This document shows positions 6,903 to 13,705 of a DNA stretch of 17,733 nt, piece after piece; within the stretch, counting starts at the first letter, position 1, and each line of letters starts with the position of its first letter. Where the stretch lies: positions 1 to 17,733 of the forward strand of contig JBEOKB010000148.1 of assembly GCA_040275425.1 (NCBI GenBank), in the 5' to 3' direction. The notes beneath the pieces are model-generated. The model did no database searches. It was not told the DNA's origin and worked only from the letters and a program-made list of their open reading frames with translations. Source of the DNA: Pinisolibacter sp040275425. GTDB lineage: Bacteria; Pseudomonadota; Alphaproteobacteria; Rhizobiales; Ancalomicrobiaceae. Made by a program: the position numbers and the translations under genes.

Positions 6903-8408
6903 TCAGTGGCTGGTGCCTTCAGAGAAGGTGATCTTGTTGAAGACGTTGTACTTTCCGACCGGCTTCCGCATCGGCAGACGCTTGACCGGCTCGAGGGTCG
7001 CCCCGTCGTAGACCACCAGCGCCCCGTCGTTGTCCCACACCGACACCAGCGCGTGACGGCCGGAGCGATCGAATTCGGTGTGCGCGGCGATCTTGCCGGG
7101 GTCGGGCGTCAGCACCCTGGTGATCTCGAGCGTGCGCTTGTCGATGATCTGCATCCCGTCCTTCTTCGACCCCATCATCGCGTCGGCCCAGATGTAGGGC
7201 GTGTGCTCGTGGGAGCGCAGGAAGAAGCCGGGGCCGGAGGTGGTGATCGTGCCCGTCACCGACCACGTCGCGGTGTCGATGATCGAGATCTTGCCCTCCT
7301 TCAGATGCGGCGCGGCGATCACCCGCCGCCCGTCCTTCATGAACGAGATGCCCGACCCCAGATGCGGCATGCCCGGCAGCGGCAGTGTCGCCACCGTCGC
7401 TCCGTCGTCGAGCCGGACGACGACCGCCTTGGCCCCGTCGCGCGAGGCCCCGAGCAGATGGGCGTAGCCCTTGTCGAAGAAGAAGTCGTCGATCGGCTCG
7501 GCCACCGTGATGCGCCGAACCGCGAAGTCCGGCGCGGCGGCGGTGGAGATCTCCCACACCTCGCCGACGTCCTTCAGCGCGGCCACGAAGCTCTTGCGCT
7601 CCGGCGCCTGATAGACCGCCGACACCCGCGACGGCGTGCCCTTGGCGTCGGCGACGTCGAACTGCTTGACCGGGGTCAGATCCTCCGCCGACAGCAGCAC
7701 CAGCGTCGAGGGCAGGTAGTTGGCCGCCGCCACGTATTTTCCGTCCGACGACAGCGCGATGTTGCGCATGTTGATGCCCGCCCGCGCCTCGGCGACCACG
7801 GTCAGCGTCCACAGATCGTATTTGGTGATCCAGCCGTCGCGCGATCCGAAGAACACGTAGCGCCCGTCGAAGGTGAACTTCGGCCCGCCGTGCAGGGCGA
7901 AGCGCGAGGCGAACCGCGTGATCGGCTCGAACGTGTCGCCGTCGAGCAGGCTGACGTGATGGTCCCCCGCCTCGACCACGACGAAGAGATTGAGCGGATC
8001 GGCCTTCCACACCGGCTTCGTCGCGGCCGGCGCGGCATGTACCTCGCGGCTCGCCCGCACGTCGTCGAGCGTCCAGGTCGGCTGAACCGGCGGCTCCTTC
8101 AGCACGAAGGCGGCGAGCGCCTCGACCTCGTCGGGCTTCAACCGATCGCCGAAGCCCTCCATCTGGGTCGCCGCCCGACCCTCGCGGATCACCTTGGCGA
8201 CCTCGGTCGACTTGATCCGCCCGAGCGACACCGGCAACAGCGCCGGTCCCTGGCCACCGAGACGGGTTTCGCCGTGGCAGGCCGCGCAGTGTTCGCCGTA
8301 GAGCTTGGCGACGTCCGGTTCGGCCGAGGCGGGAAGGGTGAGCGCGGCGAGAGCGGCCGCGCCGAGGAGAGCGCGCCGCATCGGGTCACGCCACGCGATA
8401 GGGCTCAT
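6903..8408 (-). CDS. nirN: Dihydro-haem d1 dehydrogenase NirN
   Basis: NirN is a periplasmic c-type cytochrome that forms the last double bond of haem d1 and passes it towards NirS. This 501-residue protein has a Sec signal peptide (MRRALLGAAALAALTLPASA, residues 10-29), a cytochrome c domain with CAACH at 41-45, and an eight-bladed d1-type propeller over the rest. It resembles NirS but is shorter, and lacks the NirS pairing of FLHDGG and HPGRGANF segments. It ends GKYNVFNKITF, where NirS ends GKFNVYNTQHDVY. The ATG at 8408 overlaps the nirJ end by 23 bases and is preceded by AGAGGA at a good distance; an internal ATG at 8381 is a weaker choice. Being last in the nir operon matches the order in Pseudomonas. 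Confidence 0.9.
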   Translation of the reverse strand: MSPIAWRDPMRRALLGAAALAALTLPASAEPDVAKLYGEHCAACHGETRLGGQGPALLPVSLGRIKSTEVAKVIREGRAATQMEGFGDRLKPDEVEALAAFVLKEPPVQPTWTLDDVRASREVHAAPAATKPVWKADPLNLFVVVEAGDHHVSLLDGDTFEPITRFASRFALHGGPKFTFDGRYVFFGSRDGWITKYDLWTLTVVAEARAGINMRNIALSSDGKYVAAANYLPSTLVLLSAEDLTPVKQFDVADAKGTPSRVSAVYQAPERKSFVAALKDVGEVWEISTAAAPDFAVRRITVAEPIDDFFFDKGYAHLLGASRDGAKAVVVRLDDGATVATLPLPGMPHLGSGISFMKDGRRVIAAPHLKEGKISIIDTATWSVTGTITTSGPGFFLRSHEHTPYIWADAMMGSKKDGMQIIDKRTLEITRVLTPDPGKIAAHTEFDRSGRHALVSVWDNDGALVVYDGATLEPVKRLPMRKPVGKYNVFNKITFSEGTSH

Positions 8409-9594
8409 GGGACAATCCTCTGAAACGGGTGACGGCGAGGCGTTCGCCGCCGTTCTCGATCCCGATCTCGCCGTCGTCGAGATAGCACGCCGGATCCTCG
8501 GCGAAGGCGTCGCCGGTCATCCGATAGGCGCGCACGCGGGTGTTGCCGCCGCACACGTCGAAATGGGTGCATCCGCCGCACCGGCCCGAGATCGACCGCG
8601 GCCGCGCCTTGAGCCCGGCCATCAGCGGATCGGACGTGTCGGCCCAGATTTCGCCGAACGGGCGATCCTTGACGTTGCCGAGCGCGTGGTCCCACCAGAA
8701 CGTGTCCGGATGCACCACGCCGAGATTGTCGATGTTGGCGACGTTGACGCCCGAGGCGTTGCCGCCCCATTGCACCAGTTTCGCCCGCATGTGCTCGGCC
8801 TGGTCGGGGAAGTGCTCCTTCACCCACATCCACAGGAACACGCCGTCGGCGTCGTTGTTGCCGGTGACGTACTCCCGCTCCGACCCGGCCTGGACGTCGG
8901 CCCAGGCATGGTCGATCAGGCGCAGCATCGCCTCTCGCGTCACCGCGAACTCGGCGTCCGACGTGCGGTTCTTGTTGCCGCGCCCGGAATAGACGAGGTG
9001 GGAGAGATAGAACTTGGTCGCCCCTTCCGCCTTCATCAGATCGAGCAGGGCGGGGAAGCTCTCCTGATTGTCGGTGGTCATGGTGAAGCGCAGCCCCACC
9101 TTGACGTCGCGTGCCGCGAGCCGCCGGATACCGGCGATCGAGGCGTCGAACGAGCCCGGCCGTCCCCGGAACCGATCGTGCACCGCGCCGATCCCGTCGA
9201 GGCTGACGCCGACGTAGTCGAACCCGGCGGCGGCGATGCGCGCGGCATGGGTCTCGTCGATCAGCGCGCCGTTCGACGACAGCGACACCGACAGTCCGAG
9301 CCCCTTGGCCCGCTCCGCGATCTGGTAGATGTCGGGCCTGAGCAACGGCTCGCCGCCCGACAGGATCACCGCCGGCACCCGCGCGCGGCTCAGATCGTCG
9401 AGCACGCGGAACACCTCGCCGGTGGTCAGCTCGCCCGCGAAGTCGACGTCGCCGGAGATCGAGTAACAGTGCTTGCACAGCAGATTGCACCGCCGCACCA
9501 GGTTCCAGATCACCACCGGTCCGGGCGGGTCGCGCCGCGGCCCCGCCGGCGTCGGCCTCACCAACTCGTTGAGAAATCGGGTCAGTCGGAACAT
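8386..9594 (-). CDS. nirJ: Radical SAM haem d1 biosynthesis protein NirJ
   Basis: NirJ acts in the cytoplasm on 12,18-didecarboxysiroheme, replacing two propionates by carbonyl oxygens. The 402-residue protein has the radical SAM cluster motif CNLLCKHC (Cys36, Cys40, Cys43), the SAM-binding SGGEPL (79-84) and a C-terminal auxiliary cluster region with Cys339, Cys342, Cys348 and Cys370 (SGRCGGC..FDVCGGN and DPACYL), as in NirJ/SPASM-like proteins. The start at 9594 follows GAGGGGA seven bases upstream; the longer open frame reaches into the nirH-nirJ gap and is Arg-rich, non-protein-like text. It overlaps nirN. AhbC/AhbD of alternative haem synthesis are relatives, but the surrounding nir genes settle the role. 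Confidence 0.95.
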   Translation of the reverse strand: MFRLTRFLNELVRPTPAGPRRDPPGPVVIWNLVRRCNLLCKHCYSISGDVDFAGELTTGEVFRVLDDLSRARVPAVILSGGEPLLRPDIYQIAERAKGLGLSVSLSSNGALIDETHAARIAAAGFDYVGVSLDGIGAVHDRFRGRPGSFDASIAGIRRLAARDVKVGLRFTMTTDNQESFPALLDLMKAEGATKFYLSHLVYSGRGNKNRTSDAEFAVTREAMLRLIDHAWADVQAGSEREYVTGNNDADGVFLWMWVKEHFPDQAEHMRAKLVQWGGNASGVNVANIDNLGVVHPDTFWWDHALGNVKDRPFGEIWADTSDPLMAGLKARPRSISGRCGGCTHFDVCGGNTRVRAYRMTGDAFAEDPACYLDDGEIGIENGGERLAVTRFRGLSHEPYRVA

Positions 9595-9706
9595 GTCGGT
9601 CCCCTCGGCGACGGTGTTTCGTGCGGTCGACCTTAGGCGGACGCGAACCGTCCGCCTTGATCGATGTCGCCACCGGGTCAACACGTAGCGCTGCGGGCCG
9701 TCCCCG
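9595..9706. other. nirH-nirJ gap with an inverted repeat
   Basis: This 112-base gap breaks the otherwise coupled haem d1 operon. It contains a perfect nine-base inverted repeat AGGCGGACG / CGTCCGCCT (9635-9643 and 9649-9657) around a five-base loop, with no following T-run on the minus strand. Possible roles are an RNA processing or stability element, or part of an internal promoter. A lone TTGAT half-site overlaps its edge. Confidence 0.45.
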
Positions 9707-10204
9707 TCACGTCCGGTCGGAGTGGAGCCGAAGTCCGGTCTTCTTGAGGATGCGGGTCGAGTAGAGGATGTCGCTCTCCGCCACCGCGTCGCCGAGCAGG
9801 CCCGCGATCTCCGCCCGCTTGGCCACCACCTCTTCGCGCGAGCGCCCGTGCACCATGGCGAACAGGTTGTAGGGCCATGTCGGCAGCGCCCGCGGCCGCC
9901 GGTAGCAGTGGGTGACGAAGTCGAGCGCGCCCACGATCGCGCCGAGCCGATCGACCGCGTCGTCGTCGACGTCCCACACCGTCATGCCGTTGAAGCCGAG
10001 GCCGAGCCGGTAGTGATTGGGCACCGCCCCGATCCGCCGCACGATCCCCGCCGCGAGCATCCGCTCGAAGCGCCGGATCACCTCCGCCTCCGTCAGTCCG
10101 ACGGCGAGGGCCACCACCGCCCACGGCTCGCGGACGAGCGGCAGACCGTCCTGCGTCGCCTCGATCAGCGCCCGGTCGAGCGGGTCGAGTTCGCCGTCGA
10201 TCAT
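9707..10204 (-). CDS. nirH: Siroheme decarboxylase subunit NirH
   Basis: This 165-residue protein belongs to the Lrp/AsnC-like NirDLGH family that decarboxylates siroheme to didecarboxysiroheme in haem d1 synthesis. An N-terminal helix-turn-helix-like part (LDRALIEATQDGLPLV, about 9-24, and LTEAEVIRRFERM, 37-49) is followed by the ferredoxin-like half with GFNGMTVWDVDDD (70-82), HCYRRP (99-104) and PYNLFAMVHG (111-120). The HCYRR plus WPYNL.AMVHG pattern is that of the NirL/NirH type rather than the HNYE NirD/NirG type. Its ATG overlaps the nirG stop (ATGA), so the two are coupled and probably form one complex. Confidence 0.9.
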   Translation of the reverse strand: MIDGELDPLDRALIEATQDGLPLVREPWAVVALAVGLTEAEVIRRFERMLAAGIVRRIGAVPNHYRLGLGFNGMTVWDVDDDAVDRLGAIVGALDFVTHCYRRPRALPTWPYNLFAMVHGRSREEVVAKRAEIAGLLGDAVAESDILYSTRILKKTGLRLHSDRT

Positions 10205-10671
10205 ACGTCCACCCTCATGCCGACGTAGTACTCGCGCACCTTCGGGAACAGCAGCACCTTGAGCCCGGTCTTCTTCTCGATCTCGCGCTGCGCCGCGCCG
10301 ATCCCCGCCCGCGTCTCGGTGGCGATCACGAACCACATGTTGAGCCGATGGCCGCGCTCGTAGTTGTGGGCGATCGCCGGCATTTCGCCGAGCACCGCCG
10401 CCGTCGCCTCGAAGCGGTCGGCCGGAACCTCCATCGCCGCCAGCGACACCGCCCCGCCCGCCTTCTCCGCATCGAACATCGGCGCGAACCGCGACAGCGC
10501 CCCGTTCTCCACCAGACGCGACAGGCGGGAGATCAGCTCGCTCTCGTCGAGCCCGAGCGCCTCGGCCGCCGCCGCGTAGGGGCGCGGCACCAGCGGGAAC
10601 CCGCCCTGCAGGCCGTTGACGATGGCGCGGTCGACCTCGTCGAGATCGATCGGCGTGGCGGGGGGTCTCAC
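10201..10671 (-). CDS. nirG: Siroheme decarboxylase subunit NirG
   Basis: This 156-residue member of the NirDLGH family has VDRAIVNGLQGGFPLV (13-28) in the helix-turn-helix-like half and the NirD/NirG signature AHNYERGH (101-108) followed by NMWFVIATE (111-119), where the His is implicated in catalysis by analogy with AhbA/B. The start is a GTG (10671) whose GTGA overlaps the nirDL stop; this fits the length of relatives, and upstream frame text is not protein-like. It lies between nirDL and nirH, as in the classic nirDLGH order. Confidence 0.9.
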   Translation of the reverse strand: MRPPATPIDLDEVDRAIVNGLQGGFPLVPRPYAAAAEALGLDESELISRLSRLVENGALSRFAPMFDAEKAGGAVSLAAMEVPADRFEATAAVLGEMPAIAHNYERGHRLNMWFVIATETRAGIGAAQREIEKKTGLKVLLFPKVREYYVGMRVDV

Positions 10672-11639
10672 GATGCGAGCCTCGCTCCGGTCTGTTTGAA
10701 ACAACGCGTCGAGAACAGGATGCGATGAACGAGCGGCCTCGGCCAGCGCGCCACCAGGTCTCCGACCTGACGCTCGACCACGGCGCGCTCGCGCCCGTGG
10801 ATCATCGCGTAGAGCGAATAGGGCCAGCGCCCGCCCGCCCGCCGCCGCCGGTAGAGCAGCGTCACCGCCTCGGCGTCGAGGAAGGTCTCCGCCACCCGGT
10901 CGACCTCGTCGTCGCCGACGTCGAACACCACCATGGCGTTGGACGAGAAGCCGAGCGGCCGATGACGCACCACGTAGCCGATTCGCTTGACGATGCCGCT
11001 CTCGATCGCGCCCTCGAGCGTGGCGATCACCGCCGCCTCGTCGAGCCCGACCCGCGCGCCGATCGCCGCGAACGGGCGCTCGACCAGCGGCAGTCCGCTC
11101 GCCATGTCGGCGAGGAGGCGCCGCTCGAGATCGCTCGCCGCGCGCGACGCCGGGCGGTGGTCGTGCGGCCGATGGGGGCCGTCGAGCGCGAAACCGAGAT
11201 CGATGCGATATTCGCGCTCGAGCCGGAGATCGAGCACCTCGCGCCCGGTCTTCGCCGCGATCCGCTCGAGCGAGGCGTCGACGTCGGCACGGGTCGCCCC
11301 CGTCGCCACGAACCAGATCGGCAGCTCGGGATGCTCGCGTTCGTAGTTGTGGTTGACGCCCGGCTCGTCCGAGACGATCGCCGCCATGTCGTCGATCTCG
11401 TGCGGCGCGCAGGCGAGCGCCGCCAGCGTCGACGCCCCGGCGGTGTTCGGCCGCACGACGAGGCCGAGCCGCGAGACCATGCCGCGCGCGATCATGTCGG
11501 CGCTGGCCGCGCGTACCTCGGCCTCGCCGACGCCGAGTGTCTCGGCCAGCCGCGCGAACGGCCGCGCCGTCAGCGGGAAGTCTCGTTGCCATCCGTCGAG
11601 GAGGCACTTCTGCATCGGAGAGAGAAGCGGCGCATGCAT
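10668..11639 (-). CDS. nirDL: Fused siroheme decarboxylase NirDL
   Basis: This 323-residue protein is two NirDLGH-family units in one chain. Residues 1-150 are NirD-like, with NHNYEREHPELPIWFVATG (96-114). Residues 168-323 are NirL-like, with GFSSNAMVVFDVGDDEVD (230-247), LLYRRRR (261-267) and WPYSLYAMIHG (272-282). A His-rich linker (GPHRPHDHRPASR, 154-166) joins them. Such fusions are known in Paracoccus and relatives, while Pseudomonas keeps separate nirD and nirL. With NirG and NirH it should form the complete siroheme decarboxylase. The ATG at 11639 comes five bases after the nirF stop, with GGAG about ten bases upstream. Confidence 0.92.
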   Translation of the reverse strand: MHAPLLSPMQKCLLDGWQRDFPLTARPFARLAETLGVGEAEVRAASADMIARGMVSRLGLVVRPNTAGASTLAALACAPHEIDDMAAIVSDEPGVNHNYEREHPELPIWFVATGATRADVDASLERIAAKTGREVLDLRLEREYRIDLGFALDGPHRPHDHRPASRAASDLERRLLADMASGLPLVERPFAAIGARVGLDEAAVIATLEGAIESGIVKRIGYVVRHRPLGFSSNAMVVFDVGDDEVDRVAETFLDAEAVTLLYRRRRAGGRWPYSLYAMIHGRERAVVERQVGDLVARWPRPLVHRILFSTRCFKQTGARLAS

Positions 11640-11644
11640 GAGGC

Positions 11645-12856
11645 CTACACTCCGAGACGATGGGCGCGAGGGGTGAAGAAGATGCCGGACGGGCTCTTGG
11701 CGGCGAGCGACGCGATCTTCGCGAAGGTCCGCGTCTCGTGGACGTCGACCCGGTTCTCGTCGCGCACCGAGATCCACACCTCGTGCCCGCGTGGGGAGAA
11801 TTCGAGATGCAGCACCGCCGGTCCCGGCTTGAAGGAGTGCACCACCTTCAGGCTCGGCACGTCGATCACCTCGACCGTGTCGTTGGCCGGATGGGCGTAG
11901 TTGACCCACACCTGCCGCCCGTCGGGCCGCGCCACGCAGAACACCGGTTGGCCGTGGACGGGAATGCGCCCGACCTCCCGGAAGGTCTCGCGGTCGACCG
12001 CCAGCACCTCGTGCCGTCCGACCGCCGGGATCAGCAGCAGATTGCCCGCCGCGCCCCAGCCCTCCATGTGCGGCATCTTGTAGACCGGCAGCGGTTGCTC
12101 GCCCTTGCCGTAGCCGGGCAGCACCTTCTCCGGCCGCGCGCCCTCGGTCCACAGATCGAGCCGGGTCAGCGCGTCCTCGCCGAAGAGGCCGGCGATGTAC
12201 CAGTGGCCGTCCGACGTGGCGACGCCGTCGTAGGGCAGCCGACCGATGCCGGGATATTTGGTGAGCTTCGGCGCCTTGGCGTCGGTGAAGTCGCCGATCC
12301 ACATCTCGTCGCCGTCGAGCAGCGACCACACGAAGCGTCGGTAGGGCAGGTCGACCAGTCCGACCGTCTTGGACGCCGCGCCCCTTGCGTCGATCGCCGG
12401 CACGTCGGCGACCATCTCGAGGGTTTCGGCGTCGAACACCCGCACCCCGCCCGGCGTGTAGTTGGAGACCGCGACCAGCTTGCCGTCGTCGGAGATCGCC
12501 CCGCCGATGGCGTTGCCGCCCTGGACCACGCGCTTGACGATCGAGGCGGTGAGGAGATCGACCTTGGTCAGCCCGCCGTCGCGCCCGAACACGAAGGCGT
12601 AGCGCTCGGTCCGGTCGAACACCAGCGAGGCGTGGCTCATGTCGCCGAGCCCCTCGATGCGCGCGAGCACGCTGCGCCCGGTGGTCTCCACCAAGAGGAG
12701 CGAACCGGTCGCGCGCTCGACGATCAGGCCGAGATCGCCGGTGCCGCGCAGCGCCGAGCTCTCGACGGCCCGGGCGGGCGTCGCCAGCGCACCCGCCGCC
12801 AGACCGGCGCCGGCGGCGCGGAAGAGCCCGCGGCGGGAGGTGAGGTTCGCGCTCAT
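11645..12856 (-). CDS. nirF: Haem d1 biosynthesis propeller protein NirF
   Basis: NirF is a periplasmic d1-type beta-propeller that binds a haem d1 precursor and is essential for d1 formation. The 403-residue protein lacks a CXXCH motif, which separates it from NirN and NirS, and shows the family features DLGLIVERATGSLLLVE (about 41-57), GGNAIGGAISDDGK, PVYKMPHMEGWGAAGN and a C-terminal SGIFFTPRAHRLG. The N-terminus has a twin-arginine motif SRRGLF (7-12), a hydrophobic stretch and ARA at about 30, so export by Tat is likely, as in Paracoccus; no lipobox is present. The ATG at 12856 overlaps the stop of the cytochrome gene upstream (ATGA). Confidence 0.95.
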   Translation of the reverse strand: MSANLTSRRGLFRAAGAGLAAGALATPARAVESSALRGTGDLGLIVERATGSLLLVETTGRSVLARIEGLGDMSHASLVFDRTERYAFVFGRDGGLTKVDLLTASIVKRVVQGGNAIGGAISDDGKLVAVSNYTPGGVRVFDAETLEMVADVPAIDARGAASKTVGLVDLPYRRFVWSLLDGDEMWIGDFTDAKAPKLTKYPGIGRLPYDGVATSDGHWYIAGLFGEDALTRLDLWTEGARPEKVLPGYGKGEQPLPVYKMPHMEGWGAAGNLLLIPAVGRHEVLAVDRETFREVGRIPVHGQPVFCVARPDGRQVWVNYAHPANDTVEVIDVPSLKVVHSFKPGPAVLHLEFSPRGHEVWISVRDENRVDVHETRTFAKIASLAAKSPSGIFFTPRAHRLGV

Positions 12857-13206
12857 GGCGTCGGTCCCTTCTTGAGGAGGTCGGCGATGTGGAGCGCCTC
12901 GTCGCGGCTGAGCAGGCCACGCCACGGCGGCATCGGCGTGCCGGGAATGCCGTCGAGAATGATCTCGGCGAGAATGTCGGCCGAGCGATCGGCGAGCGTT
13001 TCCGGCAGCAGCGGCTTGCCGAGCCCGCCCTGAAGCGTCAGCCCGTGGCAGGAGCCGCAGTCCTGCACCAGGAGATGGGCGAGCCGGGCCTTCGTCGCCG
13101 CGTCGGGCTCGGAGCGCGCCGCCGGCACCGGCGTCGCCGCGATGATCGCGGCGAGCCCGAACAGCAGGGCGAGGATGGTTTCCAGTTTCGGCCGACGAAG
13201 GGTCAC
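12853..13206 (-). CDS. nirC: NirC-like small class I cytochrome c
   Basis: This 117-residue protein has an N-terminal hydrophobic segment (about 10-30), probably a cleaved signal or anchor, then one c-haem site CGSCH (50-54) and a probable Met ligand in GTPMPPW (Met92). The position before nirF fits NirC, a periplasmic cytochrome c that can donate electrons to NirS or serve d1 maturation. The start is a GTG (13206) whose GTGA overlaps the cupredoxin stop. GGAGGG (13213-13218) sits six bases before it. The long upstream extension in the same frame is the shadow of the cupredoxin gene. Naming rests on position more than on unique motifs. Confidence 0.8.
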   Translation of the reverse strand: MTLRRPKLETILALLFGLAAIIAATPVPAARSEPDAATKARLAHLLVQDCGSCHGLTLQGGLGKPLLPETLADRSADILAEIILDGIPGTPMPPWRGLLSRDEALHIADLLKKGPTP

Positions 13207-13688
13207 TTCGCGCCCTCCAGTTTGATCCGTCCCCTCATCCACGGATGCGGCCCGCAGACGTAGACGTGTTCCCCGTTGGGCAGCTCGAGCAGCGGCTGTT
13301 CCACCGTCTCGTTGGGGAAGAATCGCTCGCTCTCCGGCTTGCCCGCGTCCTTGAACCAGATCGAATGCGAAGTGCGCTTCTCGACATTGACGACGATCAA
13401 GCGCTCTCCCGCCTTCACCGTCAGATCCTGGGGACAGAACACTTCCTTCCAGGTGGCGATCACCCGCGTGCCCTCGGCCTGCGGGTTCTCCGCCAACCAA
13501 GCGGCGAGGCGCGGCTCGGCCTCCTCGCAGATCTTCGCCTTCTCTTCCGGGCTCGGCCGATCGATCTGCGCGAGGGCCGTGGATCCGGCCGCGAGCCAGA
13601 TCAGGCCCGCCATGACCGCCGCCCACCCTGTGGGCACCTTCGCTTTCCGGGGGAGACCGTGGAGAAAGGCGAGAGGGGCGACGGTCAT
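13203..13688 (-). CDS. Exported amicyanin-like blue copper protein
   Basis: This 161-residue cupredoxin has a signal peptide ending near ALA-QI (residue 40) and a type 1 copper site: His108 in TSHSIWF, then Cys145, His148 and Met151 in YVCGPHPWMRGRI. The C-x2-H-x2-M spacing is that of amicyanin, not pseudoazurin or plastocyanin (x4). A region before the copper fold (about 46-90) has two extra Cys (54, 85) that may form a disulfide. Sitting between the NirT-type dehydrogenase and NirC, it is a good candidate for an electron carrier to NirS. The ATG at 13688 has GGAGGA (13696-13701) seven bases upstream. An ATG at 13709 overlapping the previous stop adds seven residues and lacks such a site. 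Confidence 0.83.
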   Translation of the reverse strand: MTVAPLAFLHGLPRKAKVPTGWAAVMAGLIWLAAGSTALAQIDRPSPEEKAKICEEAEPRLAAWLAENPQAEGTRVIATWKEVFCPQDLTVKAGERLIVVNVEKRTSHSIWFKDAGKPESERFFPNETVEQPLLELPNGEHVYVCGPHPWMRGRIKLEGAK

Positions 13689-13695
13689 GACGGAT

Positions 13696-13701
13696 TCCTC
13701 C
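13696..13701 (-). promoter_or_regulatory. Ribosome binding site deciding the cupredoxin start
   Basis: GGAGGA on the minus strand lies seven bases before the ATG at 13688 and lies downstream of the alternative ATG at 13709. It therefore supports the shorter 161-residue cupredoxin, whose signal peptide also looks more normal. Confidence 0.65.
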
Positions 13702-13705
13702 GGTC

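Noticed and set aside
9657..9670. TTGAT half-site in the nirH-nirJ gap as an FNR box
   Set aside because: The partner half reads GTCGC instead of ATCAA, so only two of five positions match. It could be chance, as TTGAT is common.
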